Shown one piece after another: positions 35,610 through 44,474 of a stretch of DNA of 64,000 bases. The first letter of the stretch is position 1; every line of letters begins with the position of its first letter. A model generated the notes under the pieces. The model was given only the letters and a program-made list of their open reading frames with translations, was not told where the DNA came from and made no database searches. Source of the stretch: Bacillota bacterium (GTDB taxonomy: Bacteria; Bacillota; Clostridia; Peptostreptococcales; Anaerovoracaceae); the NCBI GenBank assembly GCA_017394515.1, contig JAFPXY010000029.1, positions 1-64,000 on the forward strand, given 5' to 3'. The position numbers and the translations under genes were made by a program.

Positions 35610-36788
35610 ATGAAACTGGATCTCAATATACGTAAAACCATAGGCGATTTCAAACTGAATATGGAGTTTTCAAGCGAGGCTGATAAGATAGGGATCTTAG
35701 GAGCATCCGGTTCCGGCAAGAGCATGACTTTAAGGTGCATCGCAGGCATAGAGACACCGGACAGCGGAGTGATCACCCTGGACGGCAGGACTCTCTTCGA
35801 TTCATCTAAGAAGATCAACGTGAAGCCTCAGGATAGGGAGATAGGCTATCTTTTCCAGAACTACGCTTTGTTCCCGGCCATGACCGTAAAAGAAAACATC
35901 AGATGCGGCATAAGAGATAAGGACAGAAAAACCGATAGCGAGGTGAATACATACATAGAGCAGTTCGATCTGAAGGGCCTGGAAGGACGCTATCCTCATG
36001 AGCTCTCAGGAGGACAGCAGCAGAGGGTGGCACTGGCCAGGATCATGGCGGGCAAGCCCAAGCTGGTCCTTCTGGATGAACCTTTTTCGGCATTGGATTC
36101 ATACCTAAAGGATAAGATAAGGAAGCAGACCGTTACAGCCCTTGAAGAATCAGGCATAAGTATAATTATCGTTTCCCACGATAAGGACGATCTCTTAAGC
36201 CTGAGCGATGAGATATTCATCATTCATGAGGGTGAGGTGGTGACTGACCCTAAGACCGAAGAAGCCGCTCAGCTCATGGGCTTCAGTGAATTAAACGAAG
36301 GAGATAAGATGGAATTTACACATTTTGACAGTGAAGGAAACGCCAGAATCGTCGATGTGTCCCAGAAGGAAGTGACCCACAGGGTCGCGGAAGCTGCCGG
36401 CATCATCAAAGTAAGCCAGGAGATCATGGATGCCATACTCGGCAAAAAACTCAAAAAAGGAGACGTGTTCACCGTGGCCCAGATCGCAGGCATTATGGCT
36501 GTGAAAAAGACGCCGGAACTCATACCTTTATGCCACAGCTTGGCCATTACCAACGTGGAAGTTAAATTTGAAGTGAATGAAGAACGAAGTGAGATCGAAG
36601 CCCGCTGCAAGGTGGAAACCGATGGCAAGACGGGAGTCGAAATGGAAGCCATGACGGGCGTATCCACGGCGCTCCTCACCATCTATGACATGTGTAAAGC
36701 CATAGACAAGGGCATGATCATCAGCGATGTGAGGCTTATCATGAAGTCCGGCGGTAAAAGCGGCCTCTATGAAGAAGGCCCGAAATAA
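35610..36788 (+). CDS. modC-moaC: ModC molybdate ATPase fused to MoaC cyclic pyranopterin synthase
   Basis: 392 residues from the ATG at 35610; an ATG nine bases earlier sits too close to the AAGGAG. Residues 1 to about 230 are an ABC ATPase with Walker A GASGSGKS (31-38), signature LSGGQQQRVA and Walker B LVLLDEPFSALD. Known ModC proteins continue with a Mop/TOBE molybdate-sensing domain; here it is absent, and from residue 234 a complete MoaC follows (MEFTHFDSEGNARIVDVS, LIPLCHSLAITNVEV, DGKTGVEMEAMTG). MoaC makes cPMP after MoaA. An internal in-frame ATG with a good ribosome site at the junction may also yield free MoaC. Confidence 0.9.
   Translation: MKLDLNIRKTIGDFKLNMEFSSEADKIGILGASGSGKSMTLRCIAGIETPDSGVITLDGRTLFDSSKKINVKPQDREIGYLFQNYALFPAMTVKENIRCGIRDKDRKTDSEVNTYIEQFDLKGLEGRYPHELSGGQQQRVALARIMAGKPKLVLLDEPFSALDSYLKDKIRKQTVTALEESGISIIIVSHDKDDLLSLSDEIFIIHEGEVVTDPKTEEAAQLMGFSELNEGDKMEFTHFDSEGNARIVDVSQKEVTHRVAEAAGIIKVSQEIMDAILGKKLKKGDVFTVAQIAGIMAVKKTPELIPLCHSLAITNVEVKFEVNEERSEIEARCKVETDGKTGVEMEAMTGVSTALLTIYDMCKAIDKGMIISDVRLIMKSGGKSGLYEEGPK
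36298..36311 (+). promoter_or_regulatory. moaC: Internal ribosome site and start for free MoaC
   Basis: AAGGAG at 36298-36303, five bases, then an ATG at 36309 in frame with the fusion and exactly at the first residue expected for MoaC (MEFTHFD). This would give a 159-residue stand-alone MoaC, the family's normal length. Confidence 0.6.
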
Positions 36789-36796
36789 AAAAACAC

Positions 36797-36825
36797 TTGG
36801 ATGTTTAAATTTTTTATGATATAGT
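36797..36825 (+). promoter_or_regulatory. Sigma-A promoter before the C69 dipeptidase
   Basis: TTGGAT at 36797-36802, a 17-base spacer ending in TGA, and TATAGT at 36820-36825. Confidence 0.7.
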
Positions 36826-36873
36826 CAAATGGGCAATTAGCCAAAAGTATTGATCGATAAAGGAGGCAAGTAT

Positions 36874-38337
36874 ATGTCTTGCACAACAGTTTTATTGGGT
36901 AAAAAAGCGACCAACGACGGTTCTACCATGATCGCCAGGACCGACGATGGCCATTTTGACGTGAAAAAAATGGTCGTAGTGGAGCCTAAGGACCAACCCA
37001 GAAAGTATAAGAACGTTAACGGACATCTGGAGATCACACTTCCGGATAATCCCATGAGATATACAGCATGTCCCAGTGTGGACCCTTCCAATGGCGTCTG
37101 GCCGGCTACGGGAATCAACGAAGCAAACGTTGGTATGACCGCCACCGAGACCATAACCACCAATCCCAGGGTACTTGCCGCGGATCCTCTGGTTCAGTAC
37201 GTCAAAGCTAAGAAAAGAGGAGAAAAGGACATTCCCGGAGGAATCGGTGAAGAGGATATTTTGCTCCTGGTGCTGCCGTATATCAGATCCGCCAGAGAAG
37301 GCGTGCTTCGCCTGGGCGAACTTCTGGAAACCTACGGAACCTACGAGAACAACGGTATTTGCTTCAACGATAAGGACGAGTGCTGGTGGCTGGAGACCAT
37401 AGGCGGACATCACTGGATCGCAAGAAGGGTAAAGGACGAGGAGATCGTCATCATGCCCAACCAGTTCGGCATGGACAGATTCGATTTCGACGACGCCTTC
37501 GGAGCTCAGAAGGAAAACCTTTGCTCCGCAGACCTCAGGGAATTCGTAAAGGATAACTTCCTGGATCGCGGCCTGGAAGGCGAGTTCAATCCCAGAGACG
37601 CCTTCGGTACCAGATCTTCTCACGACCACGTGTACAACACTCCGAGAGCGTGGTACATGGGAAGGGCCATTTGCCCTACCAAGTACAAATGGGACGGCGA
37701 GGATGCGGACTTCACGCCCGTAAGCGACAATATTCCCTGGTCCTTCGTTCCCGAGAGAAAATTCGCAGCTGAGGATGTGGCGGAACTTTTGTCATCTCAC
37801 TACGAAGATACGCCTTACGATCCTTTCTCAAAATACTCAACGAAGCCGGGCATCTACAGACCCATCGGCATCAACAGGACCGGCGTTACCTCCATCTGCC
37901 AGATCAGAGGCTACATGCCCGAAGAACTCATGGCAGTAGAGTGGGTATGCTTCGCATCCAGCACATACAGCGCCTTCGTTCCTCTCTATACCAACGTGAA
38001 GAAGGTTCCTAAATATTTCTCAGATGTCACCATGGACACCACCACTGAGAACCTCTACTGGGCAAGCAGACTCATCGGAGCTTTGGCAGATCCCTGCTAC
38101 GGACAGAGCATAATGTACGTAGCTGCATATAAGGATACTGTGGCAGCCAAGGGTCGCAAGCTGATCATGGAATATGATAAGAAGATGATGGATTCCGGCA
38201 AGTTCGATCTCTATGAAGAGGCCAACGAGAAGATCGCAAACATGACCAAGGAAGAGACCACCAAGTGCTTGAATTCAGTCCTTGGATTTGCATCCAACAT
38301 CATGAGAAACGGCTACAACAGAGCTGATAAGTGTTAA
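36874..38337 (+). CDS. C69-family dipeptidase
   Basis: 487 residues from the ATG at 36874, chosen for the AAAGGAGG just upstream. The N-terminus MSCTTVLLGKKATNDGST places the nucleophile at Cys3, to be exposed by removal of two residues as in the N-terminal-nucleophile dipeptidases. The following DGSTMIARTDDGH motif is typical of the C69 family. It hydrolyses dipeptides, completing the peptide-degradation set (Dpp, M14, M3). No export signal, so cytosolic. Confidence 0.9.
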   Translation: MSCTTVLLGKKATNDGSTMIARTDDGHFDVKKMVVVEPKDQPRKYKNVNGHLEITLPDNPMRYTACPSVDPSNGVWPATGINEANVGMTATETITTNPRVLAADPLVQYVKAKKRGEKDIPGGIGEEDILLLVLPYIRSAREGVLRLGELLETYGTYENNGICFNDKDECWWLETIGGHHWIARRVKDEEIVIMPNQFGMDRFDFDDAFGAQKENLCSADLREFVKDNFLDRGLEGEFNPRDAFGTRSSHDHVYNTPRAWYMGRAICPTKYKWDGEDADFTPVSDNIPWSFVPERKFAAEDVAELLSSHYEDTPYDPFSKYSTKPGIYRPIGINRTGVTSICQIRGYMPEELMAVEWVCFASSTYSAFVPLYTNVKKVPKYFSDVTMDTTTENLYWASRLIGALADPCYGQSIMYVAAYKDTVAAKGRKLIMEYDKKMMDSGKFDLYEEANEKIANMTKEETTKCLNSVLGFASNIMRNGYNRADKC

Positions 38338-38353
38338 AGCACAGGAGATATAC

Positions 38354-40066
38354 ATGTTATTCCCATTAAATAAGAAAATTATATCAAAAAAATCACTCGT
38401 GATCTTATTGATGATCCTGGTGGTATTGTGTTTTGCGGGTCGTGTGGACTGTGACAAAGCCTTTGCACAGGACAACACAGAAAGCGCAGAGATCAATGCT
38501 GAAGATCCGCCGGTGGAACCACCGGTAGACCCTGTAGAAGTCAAGAACGGCTGGGTCGAAGAAGACGGAGCCATGTACTACTATGTGGACGACGTAAAGG
38601 TCTTAGACGCCTGGGTCGACGACAACGGAGCCAGATACAGGGTGGACAAGGACGGCAAAATGATCAAAAGCGCCTGGTTCGATGAAAATGGCGACAGATA
38701 CAGACTGGGTAAAGACGGTAAGATGATCAAAAGCGCCTGGGTCACTGTCGATGGCAATCAGTACTGGATAGGCAAATACGGCAAACTTATAACTGACGCC
38801 TGGGTAAACTACAATGACGCCAAGTACCGTGTCGATAAAAACGGTAAAATGATCAAAAGTGCTTGGGTCACTGTCGGTAACGATAAATATTATTTAAAGA
38901 AAGACGGCAGGATGGCCACCAGCCTGTGGATCAAATGCGAAAACGGCTATAAACGTGTAGATGAAAATGGCAAACTCCTTACAGATCGCTGGATTAAGAG
39001 CAGAGGATACTGGTATCATTTGAAAGCCAATGGTTACAGATCTTACAGCTGCTTTGTAAAAGACAGTAAGGGAATATGCTGGGTTAATTCCAGCGGTAAG
39101 TCAGTCGCCAAGAAGTGGATCACCTACAAGGGAAACAAGTACTATATCGGTTCCGGACGACACCTGTTCACAAGTCAGTGGGTCAAGTGCGCCAAGGGAT
39201 ATAAATATGTGGACTCCAAGGGCAGACTCCTTACCAGCCGTTGGCTTAAGAAGGACGGACATCTGTATTACCTTAAATCCAGCGGCTACAGAGCTGTGAG
39301 CCAGTTCGCCAAGAATTCCAAGGGCTACCGCTATCTCAATAGCAAGGGCAGAGTAATCTATGATAAATGGATCACCCATAATGGCTATCGCTACTACATC
39401 AAGTCCAGCGGCTATAGAGCCGAGAGCCAGTGGATAAGCCTCAAGGCCGGCAAGCGCTGGGTGGACAGTAAGGGAAGAGTCGCAAAAAATAAGTGGGTCA
39501 AGATAAAGGGCAACACCTACTATTTCAACTCCAAGGGCTACATGGCAAAGAGCAGATGGGTCAAGAACGATAAGGGCAAGCGTTACGTGGACGAGAAGGG
39601 CAGAATGTACCACAGCAAGTGGACCAAGATGGACGGTCACTGGTACTATTTCCAGAGCGACGGATACATCTATGCTAAACCCTATGTCTTCATTAGCATC
39701 GGATCCCAGTACCTGCATTATTACAGCAAGGGTAAGCTGGTAATGAGCACTCCCATCGTAAGCGGCAGGCTGTATCCTAAGAGCCACGACACACCGAGAG
39801 GAACCTTCCATCTTAACGGCAAAGCCAAGGAAGTGCACCTCATCGGAATGGAAGATGACGGAGTCACCGAATATGATTCCTTCGTATACTACTGGATGCC
39901 TTTCAAAGGCCATGTCTTCGGAATTCACGACGCCACCTGGAGAGGTGCCTTTGGCGGAGACATCTACAAGTACAACGGTTCTCACGGATGCGTTAATCTG
40001 CCTCTGGGCAGCGCCAAGAGACTCTACGAACTCATTTCAGTAGGTACTTTGATCAGGATACATTGA
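38354..40066 (+). CDS. L,D-transpeptidase with eighteen wall-binding repeats
   Basis: 570 residues. A signal peptide (about residues 10-38) and a Pro/Glu-rich linker are followed by about eighteen 21-residue repeats of the choline/glucan-binding type, each with a leading Trp or Phe and Tyr pairs (residues about 65-440). The C-terminal YkuD domain has the catalytic motif SHGCVNL with Cys546 and an upstream His in GIHDATW. It should bind the cell wall through the repeats and form 3-3 peptidoglycan links or attach proteins. It starts 16 bases after the dipeptidase and ends before a terminator. Confidence 0.9.
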   Translation: MLFPLNKKIISKKSLVILLMILVVLCFAGRVDCDKAFAQDNTESAEINAEDPPVEPPVDPVEVKNGWVEEDGAMYYYVDDVKVLDAWVDDNGARYRVDKDGKMIKSAWFDENGDRYRLGKDGKMIKSAWVTVDGNQYWIGKYGKLITDAWVNYNDAKYRVDKNGKMIKSAWVTVGNDKYYLKKDGRMATSLWIKCENGYKRVDENGKLLTDRWIKSRGYWYHLKANGYRSYSCFVKDSKGICWVNSSGKSVAKKWITYKGNKYYIGSGRHLFTSQWVKCAKGYKYVDSKGRLLTSRWLKKDGHLYYLKSSGYRAVSQFAKNSKGYRYLNSKGRVIYDKWITHNGYRYYIKSSGYRAESQWISLKAGKRWVDSKGRVAKNKWVKIKGNTYYFNSKGYMAKSRWVKNDKGKRYVDEKGRMYHSKWTKMDGHWYYFQSDGYIYAKPYVFISIGSQYLHYYSKGKLVMSTPIVSGRLYPKSHDTPRGTFHLNGKAKEVHLIGMEDDGVTEYDSFVYYWMPFKGHVFGIHDATWRGAFGGDIYKYNGSHGCVNLPLGSAKRLYELISVGTLIRIH

Positions 40067-40096
40067 AAGTATGCGGCAAATTTTTTGCTGCATTAA

Positions 40097-40122
40097 AAAA
40101 GGCTGTCATGAGACAGCCTTTT
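40097..40122 (+). terminator. Rho-independent terminator
   Basis: AAAAGGCTGTC paired with GACAGCCTTTT, ATGA loop. It follows the L,D-transpeptidase stop by about 30 bases. Confidence 0.88.
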
Positions 40123-40206
40123 GTAGTATCCAAACAATTTTACGTAGTGACTGCTTTAGCACATCATGGTATAATAAACGAAGGTTGGAAAGGAGGCATA
40201 CTGATA

Positions 40207-41730
40207 ATGGAAGAAAAAATCAAATATACCGAATATATTAAGTCTATGGACACATCTGAGGTGAGCAGATGCTATATTTGTCACGACCCGGTATGTACCA
40301 AGGTATGTCCTCAGAAAGCTCCTGTCGGAGATATCTTAAGATCTTTCTATTTTGAAAACTATATCGGTGCCATCGAGAAGATAGGCAATACGGATTGTAC
40401 ATATTGCAATGCCCCTTGTGAGAAAGCATGCGTCCTAAAGAATGACGGTATTCCCATCAGGATAGGACGTTTGAACATGGAGCTTGCTGCCAGCAGTAAG
40501 TATCTGCCGGAGAAAAGAATCGAAGAAGTGGATCTGTCCGCGGAAATCTGCGGCATCAAACTTGATAATCCCTTCCTGCTTTCTTCTTCCGTCGTTTCAA
40601 GCACCTACGACATGTGCAAAAGAGCCTTTGAAGCAGGCTGGGCAGGAGCGTCCTTTAAGACCATCTGCAATTTCCCCCAGCATGAGGCTTCACCGAGGTT
40701 TTCGGCTATCAGGAGCCATGCCAATTCCTTCTGTGGATTTAAAAACATAGAGCAGCTCTCTGACCACAGCGTGGAGGAGAACATGGAGATCTTCAGGAAA
40801 CTCAGAGAAGAGTTCCCCACCAAGGTCATCGTAGCTTCTATCATGGGTCAGAACGAAGCGGAATGGACAACCTTAGCAGCTAAGTGCGAGCAGGCCGGAG
40901 CTTCGGTTATCGAGTGTAATTTCTCATGTCCTAACATGGAATCCGACAGCCTGGGAATAACCATAGGCCAATCCGAGGAACTGGTGGAGAAGTTCACCAG
41001 AGCAGCAAAGAAGGGCACGAGCCTTCCTGTCCTTGCGAAACTTACTCCCAACATTACGGATATGGTTCCTCTGGCATTGGCAGCCAAGCGCGGCGGTGCG
41101 GACGGCATTTCCGCCATCAACACCATAAATTCCATCACCGGCGTGGACATCGATACTCTGGTGGCCCAGCCGGCGGTGCAGGGCAAGTCCATAGTCGGCG
41201 GATATTCCGGACCGGCGGTCAAGCCCATAGCATTAAGGTTCATCTCGGACCTTAACGGATGTGAGGACTTAAAGGGCCTTCACATCAGCGGCATGGGAGG
41301 CATCGAGACTTGGAGAGACGCTCTGGAATTCATGCTTCTCGGAGCTGGAAGCGTTCAGATCACCACTGCTGTCATGCAGTACGGCTATAGGATCATCGAT
41401 GATCTTATCCAAGGCTTAGCAGAATATATGAAGCGCAAAGGAATCGCGTCCATCAAGGATCTCGTTGGCGGCGCCAGCAGAACCGTAGTCGACCATAGGA
41501 GCATTGAGAGAGACACCATAGTCTTCCCGGTGATCAATACTGATCTTTGCAATGGCTGCGGCAGATGCTATGTGTCATGCATGGATGGCGGTCATCAGGC
41601 TATAGAATTCGATCCTGAGACACGCAAGCCCAAACTGAACGGAAGCAGATGCGTGGGATGCCACCTTTGCAGGCTGGTTTGCAGGACAGGCGCCATAGGA
41701 GTAGCGCCTAAGGCTATCCACAGACCCTGA
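40207..41730 (+). CDS. PreA-like dihydropyrimidine dehydrogenase homologue with N-terminal Fe-S domain
   Basis: 507 residues from the ATG at 40207, which follows AAAGGAGG. Residues 1 to about 100 carry eight cysteines in the pattern of the helical Fe-S domain of GltD and animal DPD (CYICHDPVCTKVCP, CTYCNAPCEKACV). Residues from about 110 form the FMN barrel. NFSCPN near residue 241 matches the substrate loop with catalytic Cys (Cys671 in pig enzyme). Two ferredoxin motifs (CNGCGRCYVSC, CVGCHLCRLVC) end the protein. The FAD and NADPH domains that lie between these parts in full-length DPD are absent. Likely reduces or oxidises a pyrimidine-like ring; electron partner unknown. Confidence 0.8.
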   Translation: MEEKIKYTEYIKSMDTSEVSRCYICHDPVCTKVCPQKAPVGDILRSFYFENYIGAIEKIGNTDCTYCNAPCEKACVLKNDGIPIRIGRLNMELAASSKYLPEKRIEEVDLSAEICGIKLDNPFLLSSSVVSSTYDMCKRAFEAGWAGASFKTICNFPQHEASPRFSAIRSHANSFCGFKNIEQLSDHSVEENMEIFRKLREEFPTKVIVASIMGQNEAEWTTLAAKCEQAGASVIECNFSCPNMESDSLGITIGQSEELVEKFTRAAKKGTSLPVLAKLTPNITDMVPLALAAKRGGADGISAINTINSITGVDIDTLVAQPAVQGKSIVGGYSGPAVKPIALRFISDLNGCEDLKGLHISGMGGIETWRDALEFMLLGAGSVQITTAVMQYGYRIIDDLIQGLAEYMKRKGIASIKDLVGGASRTVVDHRSIERDTIVFPVINTDLCNGCGRCYVSCMDGGHQAIEFDPETRKPKLNGSRCVGCHLCRLVCRTGAIGVAPKAIHRP

Positions 41731-41785
41731 AGAGGATTTTTTGCGCAGATACGCAAATAACAAATAGAGAAAAGGAGAAATTAAT

Positions 41786-43597
41786 ATGGAATTATGTGCA
41801 CGTAAAGACGTACCCATTGAAGAAACCTGGGATCTGTCCCTGATCTTTGCTGATGAAAAGCAGATGTGGGACGCGCTTGAAGAACTGAAAAAAGCGGTCC
41901 AGAGACTGGTTGATACATATGCAGGTAAGCTGAATACTGCGGATAACATCGTTCAGTGCCTGGACGATATGGAAGCGATCCTTCCTGAGATGTCGCGCAT
42001 CTGGCAGTACTCCGGCCTTGCGGTGGAAACCGATTACACCGACAATAAGATCCGCGAGCGCGAAGAAAAAGTGGGCGATGAGATGACTCGCCTGTCCAAG
42101 GACATGTCTTTTGTGGACAGTGAGATAATTCTGGCTCCTGATGAGGAGCTGGAAGCAGCCGTTAAAAAGGCCAAGGGCTGCCGCAGATATCTGGAAGATC
42201 TCATTGCCAAGAAGGAGCACATGCTCTCTCCCGAGACAGAGAAGACTCTGGCTGCCTTGGGCAGATCCTTTGAGGTGCCCTATACCATTTACAATACCCT
42301 GAAACTGGCGGACATCGACTTCAAGCCCTTTACCGCAGGCGGCAAAGAATATCCCATGGGATACTCGCTCTTTGAGGACGATTACGAGTATGAAGAAAAC
42401 ACAGAGGTGAGAAGGGCAGCTTTCCGCAACTTCTATGACACTCTGAAGAAATACGAAAACACCACGGCAGCAGCCTATAACTCCCTGGTCAGCCAGGAAA
42501 AGGTCATGGCTGAGCTGCGCAAGTTCAACGACGTCTTCGACAGCCTGCTTTTCGAGCAGAAGGTGACGAGGGAGATGTACGATCGTCAGATAGACGTGAT
42601 CACAGAGCGTCTGGCTCCGCACATGCGCCGCTTCGCCAAGCTCCTTCAGAAAAAGCACGGCCTGGACAAGATGACTTTTGCTGATCTTAAGATCGCTGTG
42701 GATCCTGAGTACGATCCCAGAGTCACCATCGAAGAGTCCCACAAATACGTCCGCGAAGGCCTCTCCATCCTTGGCGAGGATTACGTGGAAATGATAGACC
42801 GCGCTTACAGAGAGCGCTGGATAGATTTCGCAAAAAACAAAGGCAAGAGCACCGGCGGCTTCTGCTCGGATATCTTCCGCCTCAATTCCTATATCCTTTT
42901 GAACTGGAATGACCGTATGGCAGACGTATTCACCGTAGCTCACGAGCTGGGACACGCAGGGCAGGGAATGTACAGCGATGAAGCACAGTCATATTACGAC
43001 TGCGAGCCATCCCTGTATCTCGTAGAAGCTCCTTCGACCATGAACGAGCTGCTTCTGGCCAATAGCCTTTTGAAGAGCAGTGAAGACAAGCGCTTCCGTC
43101 GTTGGGTGCTTTCCAGCATGATCTCCAACACCTACTATCACAACTTCGTGACCCACTTAAGGGAAGCCTGGTATCAGCGTGAAGTATATAAGATCATAGA
43201 TGCAGGCGGCAGCGTAAACGCAGACGTTCTTAACGACCTGTTCCGCAAGAATCTGGAACTTTTCTGGGGCGATGCCGTAGAGATTCCTGAGGGCGCTGAG
43301 CTCACCTGGATGCGCCAACCGCATTACTACATGGGACTCTATCCGTACACCTACAGCGCAGGCCTTACAGTTGCCACCCAGGCAATGCTTCGCATCAGAG
43401 AAGAGGGTGAACCTGCAGTTAAGGATTGGAAAGCATTCCTGGCTGCTGGCGGATCAAAGAATCCTGTGGACATGGCTAAGATAGCAGGCTTTGATATCTC
43501 CACGGACGGCCCGCTGAATGCTACCATCGACTATATCGGATCCATAATTGACGAGATCTGCAAACTGACAGAGGAGATAGACGGTATCACTATTTAA
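41786..43597 (+). CDS. pepF: Oligoendopeptidase F (M3 family)
   Basis: 603 residues, the normal length for PepF, with no signal peptide. The zinc motif HELGH is near residues 386-390 and the third ligand Glu lies about 25 residues later in VEAPSTMNE. The N-terminal helical lobe (ETWDLSLIF near the start) and the C-terminal YYMGLYPYTYSAGL match PepF. It cuts oligopeptides in the cytosol. AAAAGGAGA precedes the ATG. Confidence 0.93.
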   Translation: MELCARKDVPIEETWDLSLIFADEKQMWDALEELKKAVQRLVDTYAGKLNTADNIVQCLDDMEAILPEMSRIWQYSGLAVETDYTDNKIREREEKVGDEMTRLSKDMSFVDSEIILAPDEELEAAVKKAKGCRRYLEDLIAKKEHMLSPETEKTLAALGRSFEVPYTIYNTLKLADIDFKPFTAGGKEYPMGYSLFEDDYEYEENTEVRRAAFRNFYDTLKKYENTTAAAYNSLVSQEKVMAELRKFNDVFDSLLFEQKVTREMYDRQIDVITERLAPHMRRFAKLLQKKHGLDKMTFADLKIAVDPEYDPRVTIEESHKYVREGLSILGEDYVEMIDRAYRERWIDFAKNKGKSTGGFCSDIFRLNSYILLNWNDRMADVFTVAHELGHAGQGMYSDEAQSYYDCEPSLYLVEAPSTMNELLLANSLLKSSEDKRFRRWVLSSMISNTYYHNFVTHLREAWYQREVYKIIDAGGSVNADVLNDLFRKNLELFWGDAVEIPEGAELTWMRQPHYYMGLYPYTYSAGLTVATQAMLRIREEGEPAVKDWKAFLAAGGSKNPVDMAKIAGFDISTDGPLNATIDYIGSIIDEICKLTEEIDGITI

Positions 43598-43617
43598 CGC
43601 ATTAGGAGGACTTTCTT

Positions 43618-44391
43618 GTGAAAAACATTAAAGTGGACTATTTCAAGTTCGGACAGGGCGAGGAGACCTTTGTGATCCTGCCCGGTTTAAGCGTTCAGAG
43701 TGTCATGGGCTTCGCTGGTTTAGTGGCTGACGCATATAAGGTGCTGGGGGATAACTATACATGTTACCTCTTCGACAGAAACAAGGAACTGCCCGAAACC
43801 TATTCAATTCACGAAATGGCTGAGGATAGTGTTTCAGCAATTAAGGAACTTTGCCTTAAGAAGGTCAATCTCTTCGGCGCTTCCCAAGGCGGCATGATGG
43901 CCATGGATATCGCCATCAATCACCCTGAGCTTGTGAGTAAACTGGTGCTCGGTTCCACATCCGCCGCTTTAAATAGCGAGCAGTTCGAAACAATTGATAA
44001 GTGGATCGACCTTGCCAAGGCAGGGGACAGCGAAGGCTTGTACCTGGCTTTCGGAGAAAAGGTGTATCCGGAAGCGGTCTACGAGCAGTCTAAAGAACTC
44101 CTGGTGGGAGCAGCCAAGACAGTGACAGACGAAGATATGAGTCGCTTTGTGATCCTGGCAGAAGGCATGAGAGGATTCGATTTGAGCGGCGATCTTGGTA
44201 ATATTGAATGCCCCGCACTGGTCCTCGGTTCCAAGGACGACCAGGTGGTGGGAGCGGAAGCCTCGCAAAGTATGGCAGATAAGCTGAAGGACTGCGAACT
44301 CTACATGTACGAGGGCTTTGGCCACGCAGCCTACGATACCGCACCGGATTACAAAGACCGCATATTGGAGTTTCTTAAGAAGGAAAGATAA
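43618..44391 (+). CDS. Alpha/beta hydrolase
   Basis: 257 residues from a GTG start with AGGAGG upstream. The nucleophile elbow GASQGGM places Ser at residue 89. Asp in LGSKDDQVV and His in GFGHAAYDT complete a catalytic triad. The substrate is unknown. It follows pepF by 20 bases and is closed by a terminator, so it is the last gene of that operon. Confidence 0.88.
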   Translation: MKNIKVDYFKFGQGEETFVILPGLSVQSVMGFAGLVADAYKVLGDNYTCYLFDRNKELPETYSIHEMAEDSVSAIKELCLKKVNLFGASQGGMMAMDIAINHPELVSKLVLGSTSAALNSEQFETIDKWIDLAKAGDSEGLYLAFGEKVYPEAVYEQSKELLVGAAKTVTDEDMSRFVILAEGMRGFDLSGDLGNIECPALVLGSKDDQVVGAEASQSMADKLKDCELYMYEGFGHAAYDTAPDYKDRILEFLKKER

Positions 44392-44399
44392 ATGACTGA

Positions 44400-44425
44400 G
44401 GCTATCTTCAAATAGATAGCCTTTT
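44400..44425 (+). terminator. Rho-independent terminator
   Basis: GGCTATCT paired with AGATAGCC across a 6-base loop, then TTTT. It lies nine bases after the hydrolase stop. Confidence 0.85.
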
Positions 44426-44474
44426 CTGTTGTGAAAAAAGTGCCAGATACATGTAATCCGCCAAAACATTTGAT

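Noticed and set aside
36892-37629. 245-codon open frame on the minus strand
   Set aside because: Antisense to the C69 dipeptidase and without a ribosome site or recognisable domain.
38560-39690. Repeated DNA with about 63-base periodicity
   Set aside because: It is the coding sequence of the 21-residue wall-binding repeats, not a CRISPR array or satellite; units are diverged and stay in frame.
39101-39985. Long open frame on the minus strand
   Set aside because: It is antisense to the L,D-transpeptidase repeats, has no ribosome site and its composition mirrors the real gene.
41792-42955. 387-codon open frame on the minus strand
   Set aside because: Antisense to pepF, whose family motifs are clear; the frame is open only because of codon bias.
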